A DNA stretch of 64,000 bases from Pseudomonas sp. B33.4 (GTDB lineage Bacteria > Pseudomonadota > Gammaproteobacteria > Pseudomonadales > Pseudomonadaceae), in assembly GCF_034555375.1 (NCBI RefSeq), contig NZ_CP140706.1, positions 3,463,001 to 3,527,000 on the forward strand, in the 5' to 3' direction. A program made the position numbers and the translations under genes. The notes below the pieces were generated by a model. It was not told the DNA's origin. It did no database searches and saw nothing but the letters and a program-made list of their open reading frames with translations. Numbering within the stretch: the stretch's first letter is position 1; each line of letters begins with the position of its first letter. Below are positions 27,079 through 36,590 of the stretch, piece by piece.

Positions 27079-28194
27079 TCAAGCTTCGGCAAAGCGCTGC
27101 AACTGCATCTCCTGCAAGCGACTGAGGGTGCGGCGGAACGGAAATTCCAGATAACCCTCGGTGTACAACGCAGCCATTGGCACTTGCGCCTCAATGTACA
27201 GCGGCACCTTGCGGTCGTAGCACTCGTCGACCAGCGCGATGAAACGCCGCACGCCGTCATCGTGGACCGACAATTGCGGCAACTCGCGATCACCGGCCAC
27301 CACCCGCTCAGCGCCATCTTCGGTGCCGCGCGCGATGCGCCCTTCGCGTTTCCGGGCGCTGAGGTTCGGCACTTCGCTCAACAGAATAGCCTTGTAGCGA
27401 TCGCACAGCGCGATGAAATCCATGGCGGCGAACGGTTGTTCGCAGAGATCAGCATAGCGACACCACAACACCGTTTCACTGGCCTGCACCACGTTCAACT
27501 GACGGTGACCGACCGCCACCGGTTCGGCGCTGGCTGGCTGCCCGGCGTTCAACGCCTGAAAGACTTCTTCCAGCGCGCTCACACCGGACGTGGCCACAAA
27601 GTAGCGTTGCAGACCCGCCCCCGGATGCAGGCGATGATCCTCGGCGCCATTCACCGCAACCACCTGCATGTGCGCTTTGATCGCGGCAATGGCCGGCACA
27701 AAACGGTCGCGATTGAAGCCATCGGCGTACAGATCATCCGGCGGCAGGTTGGATGTGCACACGATCACCACGCCTTCGTCGAACATCACTTGAAACAACC
27801 GCCCGAGAATGATCGCGTCGCCGATGTCGTTGACGAACAGCTCATCGAAGCACAGCACCCGAACCTCCGCCGCCAGCTCTTTGGCCAGCACGCGCAACGG
27901 ATCGGCAATCCCGGTCAACTGGAACGAGCGCTGGTGCACCCAGCCCATGAAGTGATGAAAGTGTTGGCGTCGCGCCGGCACCCGCAGGCTCTGATAGAAC
28001 TGATCCATCAGCCAGGTCTTGCCGCGCCCGACCGGCCCCCACAGATATACGCCAGTGACCGAACGGGCACTGGCGTGCAAGGCTTCATGGCATTTTTGCA
28101 GCGCCCAGACTGCGTGTTCCTGAGCTTCATCCTGGATGAAGCCCTTGTGTTGAACGGCGTACTGCCAGGCGCTGAGGGGGGAGTCGAAAGTCAT
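27079..28194 (-). CDS. zapE: Cell division protein ZapE (AFG1-like ATPase)
   Basis: A 371-residue P-loop ATPase. Walker A is LWGPVGRGKTWLMD near residues 51-64 and Walker B is VLCFDELFVNDIGDA; HHFMGWVH and ICDRYKAILLSEVPNL are typical of ZapE. In E. coli ZapE associates with the Z ring and destabilises FtsZ polymers. It is slightly different in wording from the most common Pseudomonas ZapE, so it may be a second paralogue (inference). Confidence 0.88.
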   Translation of the reverse strand: MTFDSPLSAWQYAVQHKGFIQDEAQEHAVWALQKCHEALHASARSVTGVYLWGPVGRGKTWLMDQFYQSLRVPARRQHFHHFMGWVHQRSFQLTGIADPLRVLAKELAAEVRVLCFDELFVNDIGDAIILGRLFQVMFDEGVVIVCTSNLPPDDLYADGFNRDRFVPAIAAIKAHMQVVAVNGAEDHRLHPGAGLQRYFVATSGVSALEEVFQALNAGQPASAEPVAVGHRQLNVVQASETVLWCRYADLCEQPFAAMDFIALCDRYKAILLSEVPNLSARKREGRIARGTEDGAERVVAGDRELPQLSVHDDGVRRFIALVDECYDRKVPLYIEAQVPMAALYTEGYLEFPFRRTLSRLQEMQLQRFAEA

Positions 28195-28216
28195 GCGCGG
28201 CAGTATGCCACGATGC

Positions 28217-28558
28217 TTACAGGGAAATATCCAGGCGGGCGATTTTGCCCTGCTCGTTCAAGCGGAACGTATAGCGCAGCTGGGCCGGGCTGCCGGGGAA
28301 TGTCCCGGAAATCAGTCCGTGCAGCAGCACTTTGCCGGTGCGTTGCTGGACCTCCAGCACTTCGACCCGAGGCTGATAACGTTGCCCGGTGTCTTGCATC
28401 CATTGCGCGATGGCTTGCGGGCCGACCTGATGCTGGCCTTCGTCGAACACGTTGGCATCCTCGGCAAAAAAACTGGCGACCCTCGACGTATCGCGCGCAT
28501 TCGCCGCATCGATATACGCAGCGATCGCCGGGGCCAGTGCAGAGACGGGATGGGACAT
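28217..28558 (-). CDS. SnoaL/NTF2-like protein
   Basis: A 113-residue protein with the cone-shaped NTF2/SnoaL fold signature: IAAYIDAANARDTSRVASFF, AEDANVFDEG and IAQWMQDTGQRYQPRVEV. Such proteins bind small hydrophobic ligands or act as isomerases; the activity cannot be read. It lies 22 bases upstream of zapE and 51 bases after the WYL regulator gene on the same strand. Confidence 0.82.
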   Translation of the reverse strand: MSHPVSALAPAIAAYIDAANARDTSRVASFFAEDANVFDEGQHQVGPQAIAQWMQDTGQRYQPRVEVLEVQQRTGKVLLHGLISGTFPGSPAQLRYTFRLNEQGKIARLDISL

Positions 28559-28609
28559 GGTTGCAGCTCCTGTTGTTTGGTTCTGCGACCATCCTAAAAC
28601 AGCGTTGCG

Positions 28610-29326
28610 TCAGTTTTTGTCAGGAGTGAAACGTCCGCTCTCATCCAGTTGCATCTGCTCGCGCCAGGTGCGCAACAGGTCGCTGCGCCGTCCCGGATAA
28701 CCGTCGCCCTGGCGGCTGGCAGCGCTGATCCGGTCGGTGCGAAATGTACGGTAGGCGCCGCGCAATTCGCACCACGCGACGATGATCCGCACCTCATTGA
28801 GAAAGCCCAGCGCCAAGGGCCAGATCAGGCGCTGACTGTGCGTCTGTTGCGCGTCGGCGTAATCGATGAGCAATTTGGCCTGATCGCGGATGGCATGACG
28901 GAAAACGTTCAACGGCACGGCGTTTTGCGGAAAACCATAGCCCGGCGGGCCCGGCATCACGGTGGGGTTGCGCAACGCCTCCTGGGCTTGCGGATCAAGC
29001 ACGGCGGCAATTTTCGCCAACGCATCCGCCGCCGCTTTGCCGAGGACTTCGTCACCGCGCTGATCGACGTAGCGCAAACCGAGGACGATGGCTTCGGTCT
29101 CGTCGGCATTGAGCATCAGCGGTGGCAGAAACAGACCGCTGCGCAGCACATAACCGATCCCCGCCTCGCCATGGATCGGCGCGCCGAGGGCGGTCAATTC
29201 AGCGATGTCGCGGTAGAGCGTGCGTTCCGATACTTCCAGCTCGGCGGCCAGTGTTGCCGCCGTCACCGGGCGTTTCTTGCCGCGCAGCACTTGCAGCAAA
29301 GTCAAAAGACGAGTGGTACGCGACAC
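28610..29326 (-). CDS. YafY-type HTH/WYL transcriptional regulator
   Basis: A 238-residue regulator. The N-terminus SRTTRLLTLLQVLRGKKRPV and VSERTLYRDIAELTALGAPI form a winged helix (HTH_11), and the C-terminal half is a WYL-type ligand domain (ADAQQTHSQRLIWPLALGFL). I use GTG at 29326, which gives the family's standard N-terminus; a longer frame to 29434 adds unusual residues. It may control the neighbouring SnoaL-like gene or the divergent aldo/keto reductase. Confidence 0.85.
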   Translation of the reverse strand: MSRTTRLLTLLQVLRGKKRPVTAATLAAELEVSERTLYRDIAELTALGAPIHGEAGIGYVLRSGLFLPPLMLNADETEAIVLGLRYVDQRGDEVLGKAAADALAKIAAVLDPQAQEALRNPTVMPGPPGYGFPQNAVPLNVFRHAIRDQAKLLIDYADAQQTHSQRLIWPLALGFLNEVRIIVAWCELRGAYRTFRTDRISAASRQGDGYPGRRSDLLRTWREQMQLDESGRFTPDKN

Positions 29327-29527
29327 GATGGCCAGGCTCAGCAGGGAAAGTGCTCGCAGCTTAGCAGAGGCTGGTGTCAGAAAATGGCAGTAGCGTGGCG
29401 ACGGTGATGAGCTGGTTTGACCGTTGAGCGGCACGCGTCTTGACAGTGAATATTACCGATATCATATTAGCGCAATATTTCGAGCGTAATTTTTTTCATC
29501 AGACGAATTTCCATCGAGGGCATTGCC

Positions 29528-30580
29528 ATGCATTACAAGGTTTTTGGCCGCAAGACCGGTCTGCGTGTTTCTGAACTGGCGCTGGGCGCCGGCAATTTCG
29601 GCACCGGTTGGGGTCATGGCGCCGAACGTGACGAAGCCAAGCGTATCTTTGATGGCTTCCTCGATGCTGGCGGCAATTTCATTGATACCGCCAATGGCTA
29701 TCAAGGTGGGCAATCGGAAACGATGCTCAGCGAATTCATTGCGCCGGAGCGTGATCGCCTGGTGATCGCCACCAAATACAGCATGGGCACAACCCCGGCC
29801 GACGGCATTTCCCACACCGGCAACAGCCGGAAAAACATGGTGCGCGCGGTTGAGGAAAGCCTCAAACGCCTGAACACCGATCACATCGATCTGTTCTGGG
29901 CCCACGTGACTGATGGCGTGACGCCGATGGAAGAAATCCTGCGCGGTTTTGATGACCTGGTGCGCGCTGGCAAGATTCACTATGCCGGCCTGTCGAACTT
30001 CCCGGCATGGCGCGTTGCCCGCGGCGACGTACTGGCGGAACTGCGTGGCTTCGCACCGATTGCAGCGATTCAGGTTGAGTACAGTCTCGCCGAGCGCACT
30101 GCCGAGCGCGAACTGCTGCCGATGGCTGAAGCGCTGGGACTCGCGGCGACGCTGTGGTCGCCACTGGCCGGTGGCTTCCTCACGGGCAAGTATCGCGGCG
30201 GTGATGACAACAACCGTGCGAGCAAACTCGGCATGCTGGTGCACGCGGAAAAAAGCGCCCGCGAAACTGCCCTGCTCGATACGTTGCTGGCCGTAGCTGC
30301 AGAAATCGGCGCCAGCCCGACCCACGTCGCCATCGCCTGGCTTCGCGAAAAAGCCCGGCGCTCGACTACCGCGCTGATTCCGATCCTCGGCTCGCGCACC
30401 CGCGAACAACTCGACGCCACCCTCGGCGCACTCGAGGTGCAACTGAGCGAACAGCACATGGCTCGGCTGGAAGACAGCAGCAGCGTGCCGGCCGGTGTAC
30501 CGCACGAGACGATCGCCGGTGCCACACCCCGCTTCACCGGTCCGCAAACGCTGGACCTGCCGATCATTCCGGTGGCCTGA
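29528..30580 (+). CDS. Aldo/keto reductase
   Basis: A 350-residue NADPH-dependent reductase with the TIM-barrel family blocks. The catalytic tetrad is visible as Asp53 and Tyr58 (FIDTANGYQGG), Lys83 (VIATKYS) and His126 (DLFWAHVTDG). The C-terminal coenzyme block is IPILGSRTREQLDATLGAL. It is closest in style to the YghZ/Tas subgroup. The substrate is unknown. It is transcribed away from the WYL regulator, which is a plausible controller. Confidence 0.9.
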   Translation: MHYKVFGRKTGLRVSELALGAGNFGTGWGHGAERDEAKRIFDGFLDAGGNFIDTANGYQGGQSETMLSEFIAPERDRLVIATKYSMGTTPADGISHTGNSRKNMVRAVEESLKRLNTDHIDLFWAHVTDGVTPMEEILRGFDDLVRAGKIHYAGLSNFPAWRVARGDVLAELRGFAPIAAIQVEYSLAERTAERELLPMAEALGLAATLWSPLAGGFLTGKYRGGDDNNRASKLGMLVHAEKSARETALLDTLLAVAAEIGASPTHVAIAWLREKARRSTTALIPILGSRTREQLDATLGALEVQLSEQHMARLEDSSSVPAGVPHETIAGATPRFTGPQTLDLPIIPVA

Positions 30581-30582
30581 AC

Positions 30583-30662
30583 CGGCTCGCGAGGGCGGTC
30601 TGCCATTCAACAGCGATGTTGCCTGGTCTGACGCCTTCGCGAGCAGGCTCGCTCCCACAGGG
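30583..30662. repeat. Degenerate REP pair
   Basis: GGCTCGCGAGGGCGGTCTGC on the left and GCGAGCAGGCTCGCTCCCAC on the right are imperfect inverted arms. They are related to the hairpin at 62592-62625. The element lies between convergent genes. Confidence 0.65.
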
Positions 30663-30676
30663 GTATGGTGTGTTGG

Positions 30677-31636
30677 TCAGAGATCGACCTTGTGTCGGGC
30701 GGCATAAAGGCAAAGCATTTCCATGGCCAGTGTCGCGGCGGCCAGCGAGGTGACCTCGGCGTGATCGTAAGCCGGGGCAACTTCCACCACGTCCATGCCG
30801 ACCAGATTGATCCCGCGCAAACCGCCAAGAATCTCCAGCGCTTGCACGGTGCTCAAGCCGCCGCAGACAGGCGTTCCGGTGCCGGGAGCGAAGGCCGGAT
30901 CCAGGCAGTCGATATCGAACGTCAAGTACACCGGGTTATCGCCCACCCGGGCGCGGATCGCTTCGACAATCGCTTCGCAGCCACGGCGATGCACCTGCCG
31001 GGCGTCCAGCACCTGAAAACCCATGTGATCGTCATTGGTCGTGCGTAAACCGATCTGCACTGAACGCGCCGGATCGACCAAACCTTCCCGCGCCGCATGC
31101 CAGAACATCGTACCGTGATCGACTCGCTTACCCTCCTCATCCGGCCAAGTGTCGCTGTGCGCATCAAAGTGAATCAGCGACAGCGTGCCGTGTTTGCGCG
31201 CGTGGGCCTTGAGCAGCGGATAGCTGATGAAGTGATCACCGCCAAACGTCAACATCGCGCTGCCCGCGCTGAGAATCTGCTCGGCATGGGCTTCGATGCT
31301 TTCCGGGACGCTGTGCGGCGAGCCGAAATCAAAGTCGCAGTCGCCGTAATCAATCACCGCCAGATGATCGAGCGGGTCGAATGTCCAAGGCCAGTGGCGT
31401 TCCCAGGCAATCCCGGTGGAGGCGGCGCGAATCCCGCGAGGTCCGAAACGGGCGCCGGGGCGGTTGCTGGTGGCGGTGTCGAACGGCACGCCGCTGACCG
31501 CGACATCGACGCCGCGCAGGTCACGGCTGTAGCGCCGGCGCATGAAACTGGTGATGCCGGCGTAGGTGCTTTCGGCGGCAGTGCCGTAAAGGCTGTCACG
31601 GGTGATCGCCTGATCGTTTTGCATGGGCACATCCAT
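30677..31636 (-). CDS. speB: Agmatinase-family ureohydrolase
   Basis: A 319-residue Mn2+ ureohydrolase. The metal blocks are GGDHFISYP, HFDAHSDTW and TFDIDCLDPAFAPGTGTP. It splits a guanidino compound into an amine and urea. Length and motifs fit agmatinase, guanidinobutyrase or guanidinopropionase equally; the adjacent polyamine-type binding protein and LysR resemble the layout of Pseudomonas guanidino-acid loci, so the substrate is open. GGAG precedes the ATG. It lies 16 bases downstream of the binding-protein gene. Confidence 0.85.
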   Translation of the reverse strand: MDVPMQNDQAITRDSLYGTAAESTYAGITSFMRRRYSRDLRGVDVAVSGVPFDTATSNRPGARFGPRGIRAASTGIAWERHWPWTFDPLDHLAVIDYGDCDFDFGSPHSVPESIEAHAEQILSAGSAMLTFGGDHFISYPLLKAHARKHGTLSLIHFDAHSDTWPDEEGKRVDHGTMFWHAAREGLVDPARSVQIGLRTTNDDHMGFQVLDARQVHRRGCEAIVEAIRARVGDNPVYLTFDIDCLDPAFAPGTGTPVCGGLSTVQALEILGGLRGINLVGMDVVEVAPAYDHAEVTSLAAATLAMEMLCLYAARHKVDL

Positions 31637-31652
31637 CGTGGTGCTCCTGTTG

Positions 31653-32744
31653 TTATTGATGGCTACGGAAAGTGGTCCACAGACGCGTGCGCTGGCGCAT
31701 GTCCTTGAGGCTCATGCTGCGATCGGCATACAGCCGCGCGCGCACATCGCTCGATGGGTAGATGTCGGGATCGTTGCGCACTGCCTCATCCACCAATGGC
31801 GTGGCGGCCTGGTTGGCGGTGGCAAAAAACAGCGTGTTGGTCAGTTCGGCCACGGAATCGGGGCGCAGCATGAACTCGATGAACGCTCGCGCGGCTTCGG
31901 GATGTGGCGCGTCTTTGGGAATGGCCAGATTGTCCTGCCACACCAGCGTGCCCTCCTTGGGAATGCGGTAGGCCACTTCGTACGGTTTATTGGCCTTGCG
32001 TGCCTGATCAGCGGCCATGCTCGCATCGCCGTTATAGGTCAGCGCGAGGCACACGTTGCCACTGGCCAGATCATTGATCTGCCGGCCGCTGGCGACGTAG
32101 AGCACCGATGGCTGAAGTTTCTGCAACAACGCCTCGGCGGCAGCCAGATCGTTCTTGTCGGTGCTGTAGGGATCTTTACCCAAGTAATGCAGGGCCAGAC
32201 CGATAACCTCTTGCGGCGAATCGAGAATGGCGATGCCGCAATCCTTGAGCTTGCTGGCGTTCTCCGGTTTGAACAGCAGGTCGAGGCTGTTCAGCGGCAC
32301 ATCAGGCAGCCGCTGCTTCACGGCCTCGACGTTCATGCCCAGACCCAGCGTGCCCCAGGTGTACGGCACGCCGTAACGATTGCCGGGGTCGACCGCCGCC
32401 ATTTTCTCCAGCAAGTCCGGATCAAGATTGGCGTAGCCCTTGAGGCCCTCGTGGGGAATTTCCTTCAGCGCCCCGGCCGCGAGTCCCCGTGCCAGAACGC
32501 TGGACGACGGCACCACCACGTCATAACCGCTGCCGCCGGTGAGCAATTTGGTCTCCAGCACCTCGGAAGTATCAAAGGTGTCGTAACGCACATGAATGCC
32601 AGTCTCCTGCTCAAACCGTTGCAGGGTTTGCGGCGGCACGTAATCGGCCCAGCTGTAGAGATTGAGCGTCTTGTCTTCGGCCTGCGCCTGAAGAGCCACG
32701 GACAACAGCAGCGCGGGGAAACACAGCTTGAACACGGGAGCCAT
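31653..32744 (-). CDS. Polyamine-type ABC transporter substrate-binding protein
   Basis: A 363-residue periplasmic protein of the PotF/SpuD group. The signal peptide ends at LQAQA-ED, and the start of the mature chain, KTLNLYSWADYVPPQTLQRF, and YDVVVPSSSVLARGL are typical. No permease or ATPase genes are nearby, so it must use a transporter encoded elsewhere or act as an orphan receptor. I use the ATG at 32744, which begins the signal peptide; a longer frame adds 17 residues. It is followed by the ureohydrolase. Confidence 0.88.
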   Translation of the reverse strand: MAPVFKLCFPALLLSVALQAQAEDKTLNLYSWADYVPPQTLQRFEQETGIHVRYDTFDTSEVLETKLLTGGSGYDVVVPSSSVLARGLAAGALKEIPHEGLKGYANLDPDLLEKMAAVDPGNRYGVPYTWGTLGLGMNVEAVKQRLPDVPLNSLDLLFKPENASKLKDCGIAILDSPQEVIGLALHYLGKDPYSTDKNDLAAAEALLQKLQPSVLYVASGRQINDLASGNVCLALTYNGDASMAADQARKANKPYEVAYRIPKEGTLVWQDNLAIPKDAPHPEAARAFIEFMLRPDSVAELTNTLFFATANQAATPLVDEAVRNDPDIYPSSDVRARLYADRSMSLKDMRQRTRLWTTFRSHQ

Positions 32745-32843
32745 GACGAACACCTGACCGGAGGAAGTGGTTGCAGGATGCGCCGTCGGATACATTAGAA
32801 AAATTGCCGAATAATTATCCTGACTTTATCCCGGAGTAATGTG

Positions 32844-33743
32844 ATGTTGGGTCAACTGCACGACGTGGATTTGCAACTGTTGCGCCTGTTTGTGCGGGTG
32901 GTCGAGTGCGGTGGTTTCAGTGCCGCCCAGGGCGATCTGGGCCTGAGCCAATCGAGCATCAGCCAGCAAATGGCCAAACTGGAAACCCGTCTCGGCTACC
33001 GTTTGTGCAGTCGCGGCAAGGGCGGTTTCAGTGTCACGCCCAAGGGCGAGCAACTGCTGATCGCTGCGCGCACGTTGTTTGAATCGATCGAAACTTTCCG
33101 CCATCAATCCAACGGCGTCGCCGGCCGCTTGATCGGTGAGGTGCGTCTGGGGATTTCCGAGTCGGTCGATCAATCGGTATTGCAGCGAGTAGCGGCGGCG
33201 ATCCGGCGTTTTCGCGAACGCGATGAGTCGGTGCGCATCGAGCTGATCAGTGCCATGCCCGGCGAAATGGAACGACTGCTGCTGCAACAACGGCTGGATC
33301 TGGCAATCGGCTATTTCTCGCAAGTGCAAAGTGCGTTCGACTATCACCAGTTGTTCAGCGAAACCCAGCATTTGTACTGTGCCGCCGGCCATCCATTGTT
33401 TACCGATGAAGCGCCGAGCGACGCCGCGTTGCAGGCCAGCGACCGGGTCGATCACCCCTATCGGTTCTTGCGCAGCGATGAGCCGTTTCAGGGCAAGCTC
33501 TGCTCGGCGCGATCGGAACAGGTCGAAGGCACGCTGACGTTTATCCTGTCGGGCAAACATGTCGGCTATCTGCCCGATCACTATGCGCGGAGCTGGCAAA
33601 CGAAGGGTTTGCTGCGACCGCTGCGTGAAGGCGAGTTGAGTTTTGACGTGGCCTTTCATCTGGCCCGGCATCGGGCGCAGGTGCCGGGGGATGCGCAAAA
33701 AGCTTTTGAAGAGGATTTACTGGCCGCATTCAATCTCGTGTAG
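32844..33743 (+). CDS. LysR-type regulator
   Basis: A 299-residue regulator. The N-terminal winged helix is DLQLLRLFVRVVECGGFSAA followed by LSQSSISQQMAKLETRLGYR; the rest is an effector-binding domain. CGGAG lies at the right distance from the ATG at 32844, with a GTG one codon upstream. It is divergent from the polyamine-binding/ureohydrolase pair across 99 bases and is the likely regulator of it, with the guanidino or polyamine substrate as inducer (inference). Confidence 0.9.
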   Translation: MLGQLHDVDLQLLRLFVRVVECGGFSAAQGDLGLSQSSISQQMAKLETRLGYRLCSRGKGGFSVTPKGEQLLIAARTLFESIETFRHQSNGVAGRLIGEVRLGISESVDQSVLQRVAAAIRRFRERDESVRIELISAMPGEMERLLLQQRLDLAIGYFSQVQSAFDYHQLFSETQHLYCAAGHPLFTDEAPSDAALQASDRVDHPYRFLRSDEPFQGKLCSARSEQVEGTLTFILSGKHVGYLPDHYARSWQTKGLLRPLREGELSFDVAFHLARHRAQVPGDAQKAFEEDLLAAFNLV

Positions 33744-33825
33744 GAGCTGCCGCAGGCTGCGATCTTTTGATCTTGCAAAGCAACATCAAAAGATCGCAGC
33801 CTCGTTTCACTCGACAGCTCCTACA
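33740..33825. repeat. REP palindrome, diverged copy
   Basis: GTAGGAGCTGCCGCAGGCTG on the left and a right arm GATCGCAGCCTCGTTTCACT then CGACAGCTCCTAC. The right arm has a short insertion relative to the copies at 533 and 10534. It overlaps the stop of the LysR gene. Confidence 0.8.
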
Positions 33826-33958
33826 CGGGCGTTTGCCGATAGCGCCCCATAAAACCTGACCTTTCAGGCAGTTATTGCTCGTTGCCCTCGCCGCCCTCTT
33901 CCGGCATCCTGCGCCTCCATTTTCTGACCCGGCCCCGCCTTGCGGCGCGCAAAACACC

Positions 33959-35425
33959 ATGACCGCCTCTGAAAAAGCCCCGCGCAACAACGACCTGATC
34001 TACGGCCTCAACGACCGCCCGCACCTGACTGCCACCGTGTTTGCCGCACTGCAACACGTGCTGGCCAGCTTCGTCGGCATCATCACCCCGACGTTAATCA
34101 TGGGCGGCGCCCTCGGTCTGCAGAGTGAAATCCCCTACCTGATCAGCATGGCGCTGTTCGTCTCTGGCCTCGGCACGTTCGTCCAGGCCAAGCGCTTCGG
34201 CCCGGTCGGTTCGGGATTGTTGTGCCTGCAAGGCACCAGTTTTTCCTTTATCAGCGTGATTCTCAGCGCCGGTTTCATGGTCAAGGCACGCGGTGGCGGC
34301 ACCGATGAAATTCTCTCGACGATCTTCGGCGTGTGCTTTTTCGCAGCGTTCATCGAAGTGGTGCTGAGCCAGTTCATCGGCAAACTGCGCATGCTGATCA
34401 CCCCGGTGGTCACCGGTACGATCATCACACTGATGGGCCTGTCGCTGATCAAAGTGGCGATGACCGACATCGCCGGCGGCTTCGGCGCGCCTGATCTGGG
34501 CGCCGCCAGCCATGTGTTTCTGGCAGCGCTGGTGATCGGCACCATCGTCGTGCTGAACCGCGTCGACGTACCGTTCTTGCGCCTCGGCGCGATCGTCATC
34601 GGCCTGACCCTTGGCTATGTAGTGGCGTGGCTGATGGGCACGGTGGATTTCGCCTCGATGCCCGAGGTGCCGCTGGTCAGTGTGCCGGTGCCGTTCAAGT
34701 ACGGTTTCAATTTCGACTGGGTGGCGTTCGTGCCGGTGGCGGTGATTTTCCTCGTGTCGCCACTGGAGGCTGCGGGCGATCTGACGGCCAACTCGATGAT
34801 CTCGCGGCAACCGGTCAAAGGCCCGCTGTACATCCGCCGGATCAAGTCCGGCCTGCTCGCCGACGGCCTCAACTCAGCCATGGCCGCCGTGTTCAACAGC
34901 ATGCCAATGGTGACCTTCGCGCAGAACAACGGCGTGATTCAGCTCACCGGCGTGGCCAGCCGTTACGTGGCCTTCTTCATTGCCGGTCTGCTGGTGCTGC
35001 TGGGGCTGTTCCCGATGATCGGCGCGGTGTTGCAACTGATGCCGAAACCAGTACTCGGCGGCGCCGAATTGGTGATGTTTGGCACTGTGGCGGTGGCCGG
35101 GATCAAGATCCTCGCCGAAGCCGGCCTGCATCGGCGCAACATGCTGATCGTGGCGATTTCCCTGGGCATGGGCCTGGGCATCGCCGCTGTACCGGAAGTG
35201 TTGCGCGAATTGCCGCAAGCGCTGCGCAACATCTTCGAATCGCCGATCACCGTCGGCGCGTTGTGCGCTATCGTGCTGAACATCTTCCTGCCAGAAGAAT
35301 TCATCGAGCTGGAAGAAGACGATTTCGACCCGGAAGCCTCTATTCTTCAGGTCATGGAAAACCCGGACCTGCCGGCCAAAGGTGAACCTGCCCCAGCGGC
35401 GGCTGTCGCACAGTTGAACCGCTAA
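33959..35425 (+). CDS. NCS2 nucleobase:cation symporter (uracil-xanthine permease family)
   Basis: A 488-residue membrane protein with about 12-14 hydrophobic segments. NCS2 features include ALQHVLASFVGIITPTLIMG, the substrate-site region QGTSFSFISVILSAG, SPLEAAGDLTANSM and FNSMPMVTFAQNNGVIQLTG. The Gln/Glu positions suit a xanthine or urate transporter rather than uracil, but specificity is not certain. No purine catabolism gene is adjacent. The ATG at 33959 lacks a strong ribosome site; an upstream start would add a Pro-rich tail. Confidence 0.88.
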   Translation: MTASEKAPRNNDLIYGLNDRPHLTATVFAALQHVLASFVGIITPTLIMGGALGLQSEIPYLISMALFVSGLGTFVQAKRFGPVGSGLLCLQGTSFSFISVILSAGFMVKARGGGTDEILSTIFGVCFFAAFIEVVLSQFIGKLRMLITPVVTGTIITLMGLSLIKVAMTDIAGGFGAPDLGAASHVFLAALVIGTIVVLNRVDVPFLRLGAIVIGLTLGYVVAWLMGTVDFASMPEVPLVSVPVPFKYGFNFDWVAFVPVAVIFLVSPLEAAGDLTANSMISRQPVKGPLYIRRIKSGLLADGLNSAMAAVFNSMPMVTFAQNNGVIQLTGVASRYVAFFIAGLLVLLGLFPMIGAVLQLMPKPVLGGAELVMFGTVAVAGIKILAEAGLHRRNMLIVAISLGMGLGIAAVPEVLRELPQALRNIFESPITVGALCAIVLNIFLPEEFIELEEDDFDPEASILQVMENPDLPAKGEPAPAAAVAQLNR

Positions 35426-35442
35426 GGTCTGGCCTTTGACAG

Positions 35443-35477
35443 AAAGGGCTGAGCCGGCGACGGTTCAGCCCTTTTTT
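35443..35477 (+). terminator. Rho-independent terminator
   Basis: AAAGGGCTGAGCC pairs with GGTTCAGCCC around CGGCGAC-like loop bases and is followed by a run of six T. It ends the permease transcript, 17 bases after its stop. Confidence 0.9.
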
Positions 35478-35492
35478 GTCGAGAGACCGTTT

Positions 35493-35966
35493 ATGCGCCG
35501 TTTCCAAGCCGTCATGCTGTCACTGCTCCTGCTGTCCCTCAGCGCTTGTGCGCTATTCCCCAATCGCGACCCGGTGAACATCAACGTGGTCGGCCTCGAA
35601 CCGCTGCCGAGCCAGGATCTGGAAGTGCGCTTCGCCATCAAGATTCGCGTGCAGAACCCCAATGAAACGGCCATCGACTACAACGGCATCGCGCTGGATC
35701 TGGAGGTCAACGGCCATTCGCTGGCCTCCGGTGTCAGTGATCAAAGCGGCTCGATCCCGCGTTTTTCCGAAAGCATCGTTACAGTTCCCGTCAGCATCTC
35801 GGCGTTCTCGGTCCTGCGCCAGACCCTTGGCCTGAGCCAGACGCAAACCCTCGACAACCTGCCTTACGTGCTGCGCGGCAAACTCGCCGGCGGCTTGTTC
35901 GGCACCATGCGGTTCGTCGACAGCGGCAAGCTCAGCCTGCCCAAAGCCACTGCCGCGACCTGGTAA
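35493..35966 (+). CDS. LEA14-like (WHy domain) lipoprotein
   Basis: A 157-residue lipoprotein. The signal peptide ends in the lipobox LSAC with Cys19. The mature domain reads VNVVGLEPLPSQ-like with VRVQNPNETAIDYNGIALDL, the mark of the water-stress/hypersensitive (LEA type 2) fold. It is probably anchored to a periplasmic membrane face; the role is unknown. The start is set by the signal peptide; a terminator directly precedes it, so the promoter is very close or it relies on readthrough. Confidence 0.85.
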   Translation: MRRFQAVMLSLLLLSLSACALFPNRDPVNINVVGLEPLPSQDLEVRFAIKIRVQNPNETAIDYNGIALDLEVNGHSLASGVSDQSGSIPRFSESIVTVPVSISAFSVLRQTLGLSQTQTLDNLPYVLRGKLAGGLFGTMRFVDSGKLSLPKATAATW

Positions 35967-36019
35967 AAATGCGTTAGCCTGCTTCGTTCCTTAAAGACAT
36001 TCATGGAGGCTGCAGGTTT

Positions 36020-36565
36020 ATGGAAGACACACCGACGCTGTACACCGAGCGACTGATCCTGCGCCCATTGCAACTGGCCGATGCCGAAGCCGTGCAGCGC
36101 GAATTTCCGCATTGGGACGTGGTGCGTTATCTGAACGCGGCCGTACCATGGCCGTACCCGGACGACGGTGCCCTCGCCTATCTGCGCGACATTGCCTTGC
36201 CGGCGGTTGCGGCGGGCAAGGAATGGCACTGGACGATTCGCCTGAAATCGGCACCGGAGCGATTGATCGGCAAGATCAGCCTGATGGATCAAACGGACAA
36301 CCACCGTGGCTTCTGGCTGGGCCCGGCGTGGCAAGGTCAGGGTTTGATGACGGAGGCCTGTGCGGTGGTGACCGATTACTGGTTCAACGTTCTTCAGCGC
36401 CCGGTGATGCGCGTACCGAAAGCGGCGCCGAACATTGGCTCGCGCAAGCTCTCGGAACGCGCGGGGATGCGCTTGATCCGGACAGATGAAGGCGATTTCG
36501 TCGGTGGGCGTTTTCCACGGGAGCTTTGGGAAATCACTCGTGAAGAATGGCTGAAGCGCCACTGA
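36020..36565 (+). CDS. RimJ/RimL-type GNAT acetyltransferase
   Basis: A 181-residue acetyltransferase of the GNAT_3 group. TERLILRPLQLADAEAVQRE at the start, GFWLGPAWQGQGLMTEA for acetyl-CoA binding and NIGSRKLSERAGMRL near the end are the family marks. The substrate (ribosomal protein N-terminus, amino acid or drug) is unknown. GGAGGCTGCAGGTTT precedes the ATG. Confidence 0.88.
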   Translation: MEDTPTLYTERLILRPLQLADAEAVQREFPHWDVVRYLNAAVPWPYPDDGALAYLRDIALPAVAAGKEWHWTIRLKSAPERLIGKISLMDQTDNHRGFWLGPAWQGQGLMTEACAVVTDYWFNVLQRPVMRVPKAAPNIGSRKLSERAGMRLIRTDEGDFVGGRFPRELWEITREEWLKRH

Positions 36566-36590
36566 TTTCCAGACACACCACCGATCCATT

